Assembly (NCBI GenBank): GCA_963977065.1 | Contig: CAXBNF010000002.1 | Span: forward strand, 62,001-126,000 | DNA: 64,000 nt | From: Planktosalinus sp963977065 | Lineage (GTDB): Bacteria > Bacteroidota > Bacteroidia > Flavobacteriales > Flavobacteriaceae | Direction of reading: 5' to 3' | Shown here: positions 52,975 through 62,600 of the stretch, one piece after another | Layout of the letters: the number at the start of each line of letters is the position of its first letter | Position numbering within the stretch: the first letter of the stretch is position 1 | Made by a program: the position numbers and the translations under genes | The notes under the pieces: model-generated | Seen by the model: the letters and a program-made list of their open reading frames with translations, nothing else | The model's database searches: none | Told to the model about the DNA's origin: nothing

Positions 52975-53580
52975 TTAAGCATTTTCTGTAAGTAATTCCA
53001 CCTCTGCATTTGGGTTGAACAAATACATTTTTCCTGATTGTACTTCAATACCTTCAAAGCGTTTTACTCGTTTGGCTCCTTTTTTAAAAACTTTTCCGTT
53101 GTAAATTTTAAAAAGAGCTCCTTCAGGAATTTCAAAGATATAATTTTTATCGTTGGCAGGGTCGTAATATTTAAGCGCCAAAGCGAGCTTTGCATCGGTA
53201 TCACTACTTGCTTTTGGGTTTTTAAAGTGTTTGGCAATCAAAGGCAGTAATTGTTGCGGAAAAATGGAAGGATGTATGAAAGGCAACATCAATTTTTGAA
53301 AGGTGTTTTTCCATTCAAGTCCGTGTGGCTTTATGTGCCGGCCATACCTTTCAAAAGCTTCCAGATGGGCAATTTCGTGAATTAGGGTAATAAAAAAACG
53401 GTATTTGTTATTTGAAGCGTTAACAGTAATTTTATGTTGTCCGTTTGGCAATACCCTATAATCCCCGTGCCGTGTAACCCTTTGATTGACAATCTGTAGA
53501 TACACGTTATTCTTTTTAATCAACTCAAAAGTGGGATTGACTGCTTGTGCGGGGATGTAGTTTTCAAGAATTTCTGTCAT
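52975..53580 (-). CDS. SprT-like zinc metalloprotease-like protein
   Basis: 201 aa from the ATG at 53580, chosen because it begins just after the upstream SDR stop. The zinc motif is TLIHEIAHLEAF (HExxH), followed by a His in RYGRHIKPHGLEWKNTF as the probable third ligand. SprT-like domains occur in DNA-protein crosslink proteases, but bacterial versions are largely uncharacterised. The C terminus has FEIPEGALFKIYNGKVFKKG, a beta-rich extension in place of the zinc ribbon found in SprT proteins. Gap to SDR gene of 1 bp, so an operon. Confidence 0.83.
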   Translation of the reverse strand: MTEILENYIPAQAVNPTFELIKKNNVYLQIVNQRVTRHGDYRVLPNGQHKITVNASNNKYRFFITLIHEIAHLEAFERYGRHIKPHGLEWKNTFQKLMLPFIHPSIFPQQLLPLIAKHFKNPKASSDTDAKLALALKYYDPANDKNYIFEIPEGALFKIYNGKVFKKGAKRVKRFEGIEVQSGKMYLFNPNAEVELLTENA

Positions 53581-53581
53581 A

Positions 53582-54301
53582 TCATGGAGTTGAGCTTGAC
53601 ACTTGCATAATTTTTCCGTTATAATACTTGTTTCCGGTGAGGGCAAAATTCATCAAATAAGAAGCCATTTGTTTAGCTGTAAGAGGCGCTTTGTAACCGG
53701 GAAAGGCTTCTTCTAGCATTTCTGTCTGAACGGCCCCCAAAGCGAGCACGTTGAAAGAAGGGCCTGTTTCTTTGTATTCTTCTGCGAGGAGTTCGGTTAA
53801 AGTGATTACGGCTCCTTTAGCAGAGCTGTATGCTGCCAAACCCGGAAATTTCATACTCCCTTGTATGCCTCCCATACTGCTAATGTTGACCACATGACCA
53901 TCCTTTTTCATAAATGGGAGTATGGCTTGTGTCATTGCAACTACTCCAAAAACATTGACATTATACACCTCCATAAAATCCTTTGCAGTTAAATTTTCAA
54001 AAGGTTTATTTACTAACAACCCGGAATTATTGATGAGGATATCCACCTGAGACCAGTTTTCTTTTACAAATTTTACAGCTACATCAATTTGATCCTGATT
54101 GGAGAGGTCGCAAGAAATCGAGGTAAGATTAACTAGATTCAATTCCAGGCAAGGCTTTTCATTTCGCGAAAGCGCCAAAACCTGATGTCCTTCATTGGCA
54201 AAAAGTTGTGCCAGTTCATAGCCAATTCCTCTACTTGTACCTGTGATGATGATGTTCCTAACACTCGCGAATGCGGGTGTCTCGTTAATTGTATGTTCCA
54301 T
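53582..54301 (-). CDS. Short-chain dehydrogenase/reductase
   Basis: 239 aa. SDR cofactor motif TGTSRGIG (20-27), LINNSGLL (NAG-type), catalytic Ser in VNISSMGG and YSSAKGA (YxxxK). It catalyses an NAD(P)-dependent oxidation or reduction of an unknown substrate. The C-terminal AFPGYKAPLTAKQMASYL is usual for classical SDRs. A TTTCGCGAAA palindrome at 54162-54171 lies in its coding region. It heads the minus-strand operon that continues with the SprT-like gene. Confidence 0.9.
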   Translation of the reverse strand: MEHTINETPAFASVRNIIITGTSRGIGYELAQLFANEGHQVLALSRNEKPCLELNLVNLTSISCDLSNQDQIDVAVKFVKENWSQVDILINNSGLLVNKPFENLTAKDFMEVYNVNVFGVVAMTQAILPFMKKDGHVVNISSMGGIQGSMKFPGLAAYSSAKGAVITLTELLAEEYKETGPSFNVLALGAVQTEMLEEAFPGYKAPLTAKQMASYLMNFALTGNKYYNGKIMQVSSSTP

Positions 54302-54327
54302 TATATTATTTTATTATTCATTTCATA

Positions 54328-54443
54328 TAGAACGCAGATAACGCGGATGTTGCGGGTTTTCACGGATTTATTTTTTAATACTGAATAAATAATCCAAAAC
54401 CCCATCAGCGACTATCAGATCAATCTGTGTTATCAGCGTGCTA
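54328..54443. repeat. Left palindromic repeat of the GxxExxY unit
   Basis: Left arm TAGAACGCAGATAACGCGG (from 54328) and right arm ending ATCAGCGTGCTA (54443) pair imperfectly (about 26 of 41 positions by eye). The unit is about 116 bp with an A/T-rich centre. The right arm overlaps the last codons and stop of the GxxExxY gene. Confidence 0.65.
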
Positions 54444-54822
54444 TTTTATTTTCATTTGAAAAAACTTTTCTTGAAAACTGTGGTTTTCTACCAAAATTTA
54501 AGAGCAAACCCACTTCAATATCAGTTGCTTTTAAATAATTAATTAGTTGTAATTCATGCTCTTCTACTAATGATTCGGCTGCCTTTAACTCTATTATAAC
54601 TGAATTATTAACAATAATATCGGCAAAATAATTTCCTACAATGGTTTCATAATAATAAACTTTGATGGGCTTTTGCTTCACGCAATATAAACCAGAATTT
54701 GTTAGCTCTAAAAGCAATGCATTTTCATAAACCTTTTCTAAAAACCCAAAACCCAATTCATTATAAACTTTGTAAAAGCATTTTATAATTAATTCAGTAG
54801 TATCTTTTTCAAGTAGTTGCAT
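54433..54822 (-). CDS. GxxExxY protein (PD-(D/E)XK nuclease-like)
   Basis: 129 aa. The name-giving motif is GFLEKVYENALLLEL (G, E and Y at positions of the family pattern), followed by the nuclease-like core YFADIIVNNSVIIELKA (Asp and the E-x-K of ELK), then EEHELQLINYLKATDIEVGLLLNFG. This is the TIGR04256/PDDEXK_3 family, typically present in many copies per genome in some bacteria; its role is unknown. The last codons (Ala-Arg-stop) are contributed by the left flanking repeat. It stands apart from neighbouring operons. Confidence 0.88.
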   Translation of the reverse strand: MQLLEKDTTELIIKCFYKVYNELGFGFLEKVYENALLLELTNSGLYCVKQKPIKVYYYETIVGNYFADIIVNNSVIIELKAAESLVEEHELQLINYLKATDIEVGLLLNFGRKPQFSRKVFSNENKIAR

Positions 54823-54839
54823 TTTTTAAAATATTACTA

Positions 54840-54956
54840 TGGCACGCGGATAACACGGATGTTAAGGATTTGCGCAGATTTTTTGATAAATACTCAATGA
54901 TTTAATTTAAAACCCAATCAGCGATAATCCATTAAATCAGCGTCATCCGCGTTCTA
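54840..54956. repeat. Right palindromic repeat of the GxxExxY unit
   Basis: Left arm TGGCACGCGGATAACACGG (from 54840) and right arm GCGTCATCCGCGTTCTA (to 54956) pair at about 30 of 41 positions, the better match of the two repeats. It lies 17 bp upstream of the gene's ATG and may carry its promoter. Confidence 0.7.
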
Positions 54957-54996
54957 TCAAGATTTGCTTGCTAGTTCCCAATCCTTAAAAATAAAA

Positions 54997-55030
54997 AAAT
55001 CCCGTTAATTACTTAGTAAAAACGGGATTT
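54997..55030 (-). terminator. Terminator of the pdhA-pdhC operon (minus strand)
   Basis: AAATCCCGTT (54997-55006) pairs perfectly with AACGGGATTT (55021-55030) around a 14-nt loop, with an A run on the left that reads as U for minus-strand transcripts. It lies 21 bp after the pdhC stop codon. Confidence 0.85.
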
Positions 55031-55051
55031 AATATTCTAGTTTTAATTTGT

Positions 55052-56710
55052 TTAAACAAACATGGTAATAGGATTTTCTATGTATTGTTTCAAGGTTTGT
55101 AAATAAGCTGCTCCTGTTGCTCCGTCCACTGTTCTGTGATCACAGGCCAGGGTAACTGTCATTACATTCCCAACAACAATCTGATCGTTTTTCACCACTG
55201 GTTTTTGTACAATAGTACCCACTGAGAGTATGGCAGAGTTGGGCTGATTGATAATTGAAGTAAATTCTCTAATACCAAACATTCCCAGGTTTGAAACGGT
55301 AAAGGTACTCCCTTCCATCTCTTCGGGTTTTAGTTTTTTATCTCTGGCTTTGGTTGCTAGTTCTTTTACGTTTGCTCCAATTTGAGCAAAGCTCATTTGA
55401 TCTGCAAATTTCAATACGGGAACTACGAGTCCATCTTCAACTGCAACGGCCACACCAATATGGATGTGTTTTGCAATGATAGTGGCTTCATTAGTCCATT
55501 GTGTATTGACCCTTGGGTGCTTTCGCAATGCCATTGCACTTGCTTTTACAATCATATCGTTAAACGATATCTTGCTCTCACCAGCCTCATTAATAGCGGT
55601 CCTTGCCGAAATGGCATTGTCCATATCCAAATCAATTGTAAGGTAATAATGAGGTGCTGTAAATTTTGATTCGCCCAAACGTTTGGCAATAGTTTTACGC
55701 ATTTGAGAGTTTTTAATCTCTTCAAACTGCTCTTGACCCACCGGCATATAAGCTTGTGCACCGGCAGCGGGTTGATAATTTTCAATGTCTTTTTTAACAA
55801 TTCTTCCGTTTTCACCACTTCCCTGTAATTGGGAAAGGTTGATGCCTTTTTCTTCAGCCATTTTTTTGGCAAGCGGTGAAGCAAAAATGCGACGGTCTGA
55901 AGAACCGGATGTTTGGGTTTTAGTTTCCTTAAGAGCTTCCTCAGATTTTTTCTCTTCTTTTGAAGAAGTATCTTTTGTTGGAGTGGTTTCTTGCTTTTCT
56001 TCTTTGGAAGAGCTGGTGGAGGCTTTCAAATTTTCAATGATGCCTGAAACATCTGTACCTTTCGGACCAATGATAGCCAAAACCGAATCTACAGGTGCAG
56101 ACTCCCCTTCTTGAATTCCAATTTTAAGGAGCGTCCCCGAATAAAAGGATTCAAACTCCATGGTGGCTTTGTCTGTCTCAATTTCGGCAAGGATATCACC
56201 TTCAGAAATGGCGTCTCCTTCTTTCTTTAACCAGGACGCAACGGTTCCTTCTGTCATTGTATCACTTAAACGAGGCATCGTGATGACCTCAACACCTTCG
56301 GGAACTTTGGTTTTTGAAGTTGATTCTTTGTCTCCTTTTTGGTCTTCAGATTCAGATTTCTCTTCTTTAGAGGCTGAGTCGTTATTATCAGATTTTTCTT
56401 TTTCGGAATCTTTCTTCTCTTTTTTATCTGAATTTTTATCTTTTCCGTTTATTAAATCAGAAATATCTTCTCCTTTTTCTCCTAGAATAGCTAGAAGAGT
56501 GTCAACAGGAGCTGTCTCACCTTCCTGAATCCCAATGTGAAGAAGTGTGCCATCATAAAAGGATTCAAACTCCATAGTGGCTTTGTCTGTTTCAATTTCA
56601 GCAAGTATATCTCCTTCAGATACTTTATCTCCAACTTTTTTAAGCCATTTTGCAACCACACCTTCTTCCATGGTGTCGCTTAGTCTTGGCATATTGATTA
56701 TTTCTGCCAT
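55052..56710 (-). CDS. pdhC: Pyruvate dehydrogenase E2, dihydrolipoamide acetyltransferase
   Basis: 552 aa. Two lipoyl domains with the lipoylated lysines in ETDKATMEFES at residues 43 and 181, each followed by acidic/Ser/Lys linkers. A peripheral subunit-binding domain (RIFASPLAKKMAEEKGINL, GSGENGRIVKKDIEN) follows. The catalytic domain ends with LACDHRTVDGATGA (His and Asp of DHRxxDG). It transfers the acetyl group from lipoate to CoA. The stop of pdhA is 2 bp upstream, so the two are one operon. Confidence 0.95.
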   Translation of the reverse strand: MAEIINMPRLSDTMEEGVVAKWLKKVGDKVSEGDILAEIETDKATMEFESFYDGTLLHIGIQEGETAPVDTLLAILGEKGEDISDLINGKDKNSDKKEKKDSEKEKSDNNDSASKEEKSESEDQKGDKESTSKTKVPEGVEVITMPRLSDTMTEGTVASWLKKEGDAISEGDILAEIETDKATMEFESFYSGTLLKIGIQEGESAPVDSVLAIIGPKGTDVSGIIENLKASTSSSKEEKQETTPTKDTSSKEEKKSEEALKETKTQTSGSSDRRIFASPLAKKMAEEKGINLSQLQGSGENGRIVKKDIENYQPAAGAQAYMPVGQEQFEEIKNSQMRKTIAKRLGESKFTAPHYYLTIDLDMDNAISARTAINEAGESKISFNDMIVKASAMALRKHPRVNTQWTNEATIIAKHIHIGVAVAVEDGLVVPVLKFADQMSFAQIGANVKELATKARDKKLKPEEMEGSTFTVSNLGMFGIREFTSIINQPNSAILSVGTIVQKPVVKNDQIVVGNVMTVTLACDHRTVDGATGAAYLQTLKQYIENPITMFV

Positions 56711-56712
56711 AA

Positions 56713-57714
56713 TTATTCAGGTTTGTGTGCTAAAAATGGATAGTCATCTTGTGCATAAACAGTGTCATACATCACATTCTTTTCAGGATATGGTGATTCC
56801 TCTGCAAATTTTTCACATTCAGCAACTCGTTCTTTAACGCGTTGATCGATGGCTTTTATTTCTTTATCTGTTGCATATTTTTTTTCTTTGATCACATCCA
56901 ATACTTGTGTGATGGGGTCAATTTTCATATACTCTTCTACTTCTTCTTTCGTTCTATATAACTGAGCGTCACTCATAGAGTGCCCTCTGTAACGGTAGGT
57001 TTTCAATTCTAAAAATGATGGACCGTCTCCTTTTCTTGCCCTTTTGATTGCTTCATCCATGGCTTCAGCAACTTTTACAGGATTCATTGCATCCACAGGC
57101 CCACACGGCATATCATAGCCTAATCCAAGTTTCCAGATTTCAACGTGGTTTGCTGTTCTGGCAACTGAAGTTCCCATGGCATAGCCATTATTTTCCACAC
57201 AGAAAACTACAGGAAGTTTCCAAAGCATGGCCATATTTAAGGTTTCGTGAAGTGACCCTTGTCGAGCGGCTCCATCTCCTAGAAACGTTAAGGTTACAGC
57301 GTCTCTATTGAAATATTTGTCTGCAAAAGCAAGTCCCGCTCCTAAAGGAATTTGACCTCCCACAATACCGTGACCTCCATAAAAGCGGTGTTCTTTTGAG
57401 AAAATATGCATCGATCCTCCTAGCCCTTGTGAGGTTCCTGTTGCTTTACCATAAAGTTCTGCCATCACCCGTTTTGGGTCCACTCCCATTCCTATAGGCT
57501 GAACGTGGTTTCTATAGGCAGTAATCATTTTGTCTTTGGTCAAATCCATGGCATGTAAAGAACCGGCAAGAATAGCTTCTTGTCCATTGTACAAGTGGAG
57601 GAATCCTCTCACTTTCTGCTGAATATAAACTTGAGCGAGTTTGTCTTCAAACTTGCGCCAAAAGAGCATTTCTTCATACCAATTTAGATATGTATTTTTT
57701 GTGATTTTTTTCAT
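56713..57714 (-). CDS. pdhA: Pyruvate dehydrogenase E1 component, alpha subunit
   Basis: 333 aa from ATG 57714; an upstream TTG would add 13 residues. ThDP signature LGDGAARQGSLHETLNMA, with ENNGYAMGTS and the phosphorylation-loop region YRGHSMSDAQLYRTKEE. It decarboxylates pyruvate and passes the two-carbon unit to the lipoyl group of E2. The beta subunit is not adjacent, so it must be elsewhere, as in related Flavobacteriaceae. First gene of the pdhA-pdhC operon. Confidence 0.94.
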   Translation of the reverse strand: MKKITKNTYLNWYEEMLFWRKFEDKLAQVYIQQKVRGFLHLYNGQEAILAGSLHAMDLTKDKMITAYRNHVQPIGMGVDPKRVMAELYGKATGTSQGLGGSMHIFSKEHRFYGGHGIVGGQIPLGAGLAFADKYFNRDAVTLTFLGDGAARQGSLHETLNMAMLWKLPVVFCVENNGYAMGTSVARTANHVEIWKLGLGYDMPCGPVDAMNPVKVAEAMDEAIKRARKGDGPSFLELKTYRYRGHSMSDAQLYRTKEEVEEYMKIDPITQVLDVIKEKKYATDKEIKAIDQRVKERVAECEKFAEESPYPEKNVMYDTVYAQDDYPFLAHKPE

Positions 57715-57767
57715 CTTTTTATTTAGAATATAAGACCTAGCAATTGTTTTCAAAAAAACATAGAGAA

Positions 57768-57775
57768 CAAAAATA
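57768..57775 (-). promoter_or_regulatory. Candidate -7 element for pdhA
   Basis: On the minus strand TATTTTTG matches TAnnTTTG about 53 bp before the ATG. No -33 box at the usual spacing. Confidence 0.33.
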
Positions 57776-57921
57776 CTACTTTACTTAGTAATAAAAAAAA
57801 GTGTTCAACTTAAAAATTACACAAAAGAGATAAATGGAGTTTTTGTAGTGGTGGCTATCTTTTAAAATTGGCAAGATCTAGAAATTATTGGCTCTAAATT
57901 ATTAACAAAAACTCTGATAAA

Positions 57922-58407
57922 CTATTTGAGGCTATTACCATCAAAAAGCAACGGAAGTAGTACTTTGATTGAATCTGCTTTAAAAACTTGACCTGTTTCC
58001 CCCATAAAAAAAATTTCTATGGGATAGTTTTGTTTTATTTCATATTCTGCTATGGATTGTCTGCACGCGCCACAAGGGGGTATAGGTACATTTAATGTTT
58101 GCTTTTCAGATCTTGCTGTGACTGCGAGTTGCATTATTTTTAAATTGGGAAATTGAGACCCTGCAAAGAAAATGGCGACACGCTCTGCACACAAGCCCGA
58201 CGGATATGCAGCATTTTCTTGATTATTGCCGGTAATTACCTCCCCATTTTCAAGAAGTATTGCAGCTCCCACTCTAAATCTTGAATAGGGCGCATAAGCA
58301 TTTTCTCTTGCCTTTTCTGCTGCATCCATCAAATCAAGAGTCAATAAAGGCAAATGATCTTTGGATTTAAATACACTTAGCTGGGTATGTAGTTCTATTT
58401 TTTTCAA
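57922..58407 (-). CDS. cdd: Cytidine deaminase
   Basis: The TTG at 58405-58407 is preferred as start: it begins LKKIELHTQLSVF, the usual opening of this family in Flavobacteriaceae, whereas the in-frame ATG at 58446 lies within the porV terminator hairpin. About 161 aa. Zinc site and catalysis: CAERVAIFF (CAE) and PPCGACRQ, with APYSRFRVGAAIL and NNQENAAYPSGL. It deaminates cytidine and deoxycytidine to uridine and deoxyuridine. It follows porV on the same strand, separated by a terminator. Confidence 0.93.
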   Translation of the reverse strand: MKKIELHTQLSVFKSKDHLPLLTLDLMDAAEKARENAYAPYSRFRVGAAILLENGEVITGNNQENAAYPSGLCAERVAIFFAGSQFPNLKIMQLAVTARSEKQTLNVPIPPCGACRQSIAEYEIKQNYPIEIFFMGETGQVFKADSIKVLLPLLFDGNSLK

Positions 58408-58426
58408 TTTATTTATGGAAAAAAAA

Positions 58427-58460
58427 TCCCGAGTTGCAGTTAACAATCGGGATTTAATTT
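58427..58460 (-). terminator. Terminator of porV (minus strand)
   Basis: AAATCCCGAGTTG pairs with CAATCGGGATTT across a CAGTTAA-type loop, preceded on the plus strand by an A run that reads as U for minus-strand transcripts. It lies about 20 bp after the porV stop codon and overlaps the ATG at 58446 that might otherwise be taken as the cdd start. Confidence 0.8.
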
Positions 58461-58474
58461 AAGTATTTATCGTT

Positions 58475-59641
58475 TTAATATTCCACATAGTAATCACTAT
58501 CACCAAAATTGAATGTCAATCCAAAACGCAATGTTCCTTCAAGGGGACTTCTCACTTTAGATGTTGAAAACAAGTAGGAAACATCAATATTAATTGAAGT
58601 GTATTTAAAGCCGGCACCAAGAGATAAGAATTTTCTGGAACCTTTTTCATCACTTTCATTAAAATAACCTGTTCTTAAGAAAAATGAGTCCTGGTATGCA
58701 TATTCTGCTCCAAGAGCCCAAGTGAATTCTTTCAATTCTTCGCTAAAACCATCTGGAGCATCACCAAACGATTGAAATACCCCTTTGAAAAAAGAAACAT
58801 CATCATCTTTACCTTCTAAAACTTCTCCAAAAGTGGGTGAGTTTGGATCTCTATCTCTAACGGGTGGTGTTGGAACGAGTAGTTTATTGACTTCTGCGGT
58901 TACTCCCACTCTGTTGAAGGCATCCAATATAAAATCAAAACCTCCACCCAAAGCAAGGTTTGTTGGCAAGAAGTTTTCTTGACCTACGTCATCATATTTC
59001 ATTTTGGGACCTAAGTTTGAAATATTAAAACCGGCTCTCCATCGACCATCAAATTCATCATACCGTATTTCTTCACTTTGGTAATAACCCGCTAAATCAA
59101 CTGCAAATGAACTTCCTGCTGAGGCATCTTCATCTGCAACTTGTAATTTTAAATCAGACCTTAAATAGCGACCTGCTACTGCCATTGAGAATCGCTCACT
59201 AAGTCTCAAAGAGTAAGAGACATCAAAAGTAAGTTCATTTGGACTTTGTATTAAGGGTTCTTGAATTGCGTCTTCTCTAAGTTCGATTTCCCCTAAGCTA
59301 AAGTATCTAAAACTAGCCGCTACAGCACTTCTTTCATTTAGTCTGTTATAGTAAGTAAGATTACCAAGGAAAATATCATTAACTAGTTGACTTAAGTATG
59401 GAGTATAAGTAACACCTATCCCCTGTTTGTAAGTTGAAAAAGCATATTTTGCTGGGTTCCATTGTTGTGAAAATCCATCAGCAGAGGTGCCTACACCCAT
59501 ATCGGCCATACCTGCTGCTCTTGCATCGGCTGCAATGAGAACAAATGGTACAGCTGTTGTTATTACTCTTCTGGGTTCTTCTTGGGCGGTTGTGTTAAAT
59601 ACTACAAAACAAAGTAGCATAGGTATCAGTATTCGCTTCAT
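58475..59641 (-). CDS. porV: Type IX secretion outer membrane protein PorV (LptO)
   Basis: 388 aa from ATG 59641 (a TTG at 59650 is not needed). Signal peptide KRILIPMLLCFVVFNTTAQ. PorV hallmarks: AVPFVLIAADARAAGMADMGVGTSADGFSQQWNPAKYAF and then a FadL-like barrel with strands to the end (GTLRFGLTFNFGDSDYYVEY). PorV acts as a shuttle for sorted cargo, carrying it to the PorU sortase complex at the outer membrane. It follows porU on the same strand, as usual in Flavobacteriaceae. Confidence 0.95.
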   Translation of the reverse strand: MKRILIPMLLCFVVFNTTAQEEPRRVITTAVPFVLIAADARAAGMADMGVGTSADGFSQQWNPAKYAFSTYKQGIGVTYTPYLSQLVNDIFLGNLTYYNRLNERSAVAASFRYFSLGEIELREDAIQEPLIQSPNELTFDVSYSLRLSERFSMAVAGRYLRSDLKLQVADEDASAGSSFAVDLAGYYQSEEIRYDEFDGRWRAGFNISNLGPKMKYDDVGQENFLPTNLALGGGFDFILDAFNRVGVTAEVNKLLVPTPPVRDRDPNSPTFGEVLEGKDDDVSFFKGVFQSFGDAPDGFSEELKEFTWALGAEYAYQDSFFLRTGYFNESDEKGSRKFLSLGAGFKYTSINIDVSYLFSTSKVRSPLEGTLRFGLTFNFGDSDYYVEY

Positions 59642-59658
59642 AAATTTCAAATTTTGGA

Positions 59659-59666
59659 CAAATATA
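59659..59666 (-). promoter_or_regulatory. Candidate -7 element for porV
   Basis: On the minus strand TATATTTG matches TAnnTTTG and lies 17 bp before the porV ATG, in the gap after porU. A separate porV promoter is possible. No -33 box at usual spacing. Confidence 0.4.
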
Positions 59667-59676
59667 TATTTAATTT

Positions 59677-62600
59677 TTATAGGATGACTAGTTTTTCAAA
59701 TTTTTCAACTTTCTTATTGGTTAACGTAGATTTTACTGTTAACTTATAAACATAAACACCTTTTCCAATACGGTCACCAAAATCATCTCTTCCATCCCAG
59801 GTGATTTCTCTGGATAGAAAACCCTCTGTATTGATTATTTGGTTGCGTGACCACACCACTTTTCCCGTAACTGTAAAAACTTGAACCTGAACTTCAAGTG
59901 GTTCAAATGGGCGGTTGTGGTTAAACCAAAATTCGGTATAATTTACAAATGGGTTGGGGTAATTTAAAACGCGTTCGATTTTAAGTTCATTACTTCCTGC
60001 TACAACAAATTGGATTTCGGCAATAGAAGAATTATTGTAAACATCCCAGGCTTTGACAGTGAGCGTATGAAGTCCTTCCTCTAAATCTCTTAGGCGGTAA
60101 CTTAAAGAACCTTTAGTAAAATCATCAACTTCAGCCTGATAGTAGTCATTTAAAACAAAAGGATTTGTTTCATCACCATCGAGAATTGCTGTGATGTCAT
60201 GACCAATCCCACTAGCTGTATTGATCCCGTTTTCATCTTCCAGTTTGGCAATTAAAATGGGAGAATTGTTTGTAATACCCCCATTGACAAAACTCTCATC
60301 ATTCATAAAAAGTTTTATTTGAGGACCTTGATTATCATCTGGAGCATTTTGATTTAAGCCTCCCACAAGAATGGTTTCATTTGCACCTGCCTGGTCTTCC
60401 AGACTATTGTTTCTCTTAGCATACAAGCTTACCCGTCCCTCACCAACAGGAATTGCAATATCTCTTGGAACAACAAATTCAAATTCAAATTGACCTCCCG
60501 AGATAGTTGCTTGACCATTGAATATACCTTCGCCAAGGGTTTCAAAATTCATTATAGCCAAATTACCATTGCCATCTGTTGTTCCATCATTTCCAAGAGT
60601 TTGTCTTTGTACTTTTTTATCAAACACTTTGGCCTCTAAAGTTCCATTGTAATTTGTGACTAAATTTCCATTTGAATCAACTACCTGGCCTCCCAATTTT
60701 ACTCTACTCAAAGCTTTTAGGGTATCATTTGTTGACCCCAAGGGCACTCCATTTAATGTTGTTAAGCGTACTTCTTTTTTGGGAAAAGCGAGTTCCATAG
60801 CCGGGTCACCGATATAAAAAATAACCCTTCTTTGTGAGGTTGACATTTCATTTTTTGAAAGTCTGACAGCTTCAGCTGGTGGTACAAAATCTGTGATATC
60901 AAATGCATATAGTTTTGACGCAAGTGTATCATTGAATTGCCTTCCTGTTGATACACCAATTTGTCTTGTTGTTGAGATAAGTGCGATAGCTCCACCATCC
61001 CTATTCCAGTAAGTAAATTCTCCTGCAGTAGGTCTCAATGGGTTATCAAAACGGGTGAATTCACAAGTAACAGTTACAACAAGAGGATACCGATTTCTAT
61101 TTCTAAGATTTTGAACTGTTTGTTTGGTTACAATGCGTTCACTGGATAGTCCATCCTCTCCCCCATGTCCAAAATAATTCAAAACCAAAGTGCCCACGTC
61201 AATGGAATTCTCAATGGCTTCGTTAACTTTTGGATATCTGTTTCCTCCTGAAGAAGTTTCCTGTTGATAAGAATCACTGTGAATTTTAATGACGTTTACA
61301 AAAGGTTTATTTTCAGATATATCATCGCCTAAACGATCTAATGCAACCTGCAAATTAAAATCTGTGGGATGATTATCAGCATCATCAGAAACCAACACAA
61401 AATTAGTTCGCCAATTTCCCAAAGCAGCATCAGACTGATATCTAATGACTTTGTTAACCATATCATTTGCCAAAGTAACATTATCGACTACCATTCTTCC
61501 AACTGCGATGTCCAATTTATCAGAGGCTGACATACCACCTTCATTAGCGTCCATCATTCCAAAAAAATCATCAGACATATAGGTTCCGGCGGCCGAAATT
61601 GAACCCATTTCAGAAAGATGAAATGTGGGAACTATGTTGTTGTTTCCTTGAAGTCTGTTTTTAAAGTCGACAGATGTATCTCCAAATAAATTGAGGTATT
61701 TTATTCTGTTTTCCGGAGAAGAAGCGTTGTCATAAATGTATTTTACAAAATTTCTAATGGCTGCAATATCTTGTTTACCGGTACTAAACTCATTGAATAT
61801 TTTATCAGTAGTAACCACTTTAACTCTCAGACCATTAGTGCTTTTATGGTGATTTGCAAGTTTCAACGCTGGTTGCAAAAGAAATGGCGGAGCAACTATC
61901 AAATAATCTACATCCTGAAAAGCTCCTTGTTCATTTAGAAAAATTGTTCCTTTCAAGTTTTGATTACCCACAACAGAAGTGTTTGCTCTAACGGGTGTGT
62001 AAAAATCTGTATTGTGAACTGCAACATACTCCCTCACTTGACCCAATTGTGCTTTAAATGTCATAGTTTGTGAGCCACTATCATTTTGAATTGCAGCTAT
62101 TGTTTCAGTGTCTGTTACATCCCAAATTTGAGAATAAGAAGAAGCATTTGAGAACTGATACTCACCAATACCCGCTAAAATTGATGCCTCATCAAACCTG
62201 AAAGGCAATTGTTGATTGGTGCCAGTCAATTGCGAAAGTGCATTTACACTTATGTAATCTAAAAAAGCGTTACTTTGAGGGTTTCCTGCATTGTTGTACT
62301 TTAGGGTGACTTTAACAGTTTCTGAAGTTGCATTTACTAAATCTGAAAAACTCCTGCTTGATGCCAAAATTGTAGAACTTACTGTCCCAAATTGTAAGGT
62401 TGATTGTAGCTGATCATTCACAAGCACTTCCATTGTTGTTGAGACTTCAGAAGTTCCTATCACAAATACTTTCACTTCCATTGGTTGACCTGTGATAATA
62501 TTTGGAAAGTTAAATTCAAAGCTTTGTTCATTTTGAATACTAAATCGATTGCTAAACCACCTGCTTCCTACTAAGGGTGGATTCAATTCATCTTTTTCAA

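Larger units (their letters stand above)
54328..54956. mobile_element. Putative GxxExxY cassette bracketed by two palindromic repeats
   Basis: A 629-bp unit made of a left repeat (54328-54443), the GxxExxY gene (54433-54822, minus) and a right repeat (54840-54956). The two repeats have the same direction and similar content (AACGCGGATAACACGGAT-type motifs), and each is an imperfect inverted repeat in itself. The gene's stop codon lies inside the left repeat. No transposase is encoded. The compact symmetrical layout suggests a transposable or amplifiable unit, which is inference. Confidence 0.55.

Noticed and set aside
54302..55000. A CRISPR-like array because of similar repeats on both sides of the GxxExxY gene
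   Set aside because: Only two long, imperfect palindromes with a gene between them; no regular spacers and no cas genes.
55052..57714. A missing E1 beta gene as a sign of deletion in the pdh operon
   Set aside because: In related Flavobacteriaceae the beta subunit is normally encoded elsewhere, so this layout is expected.
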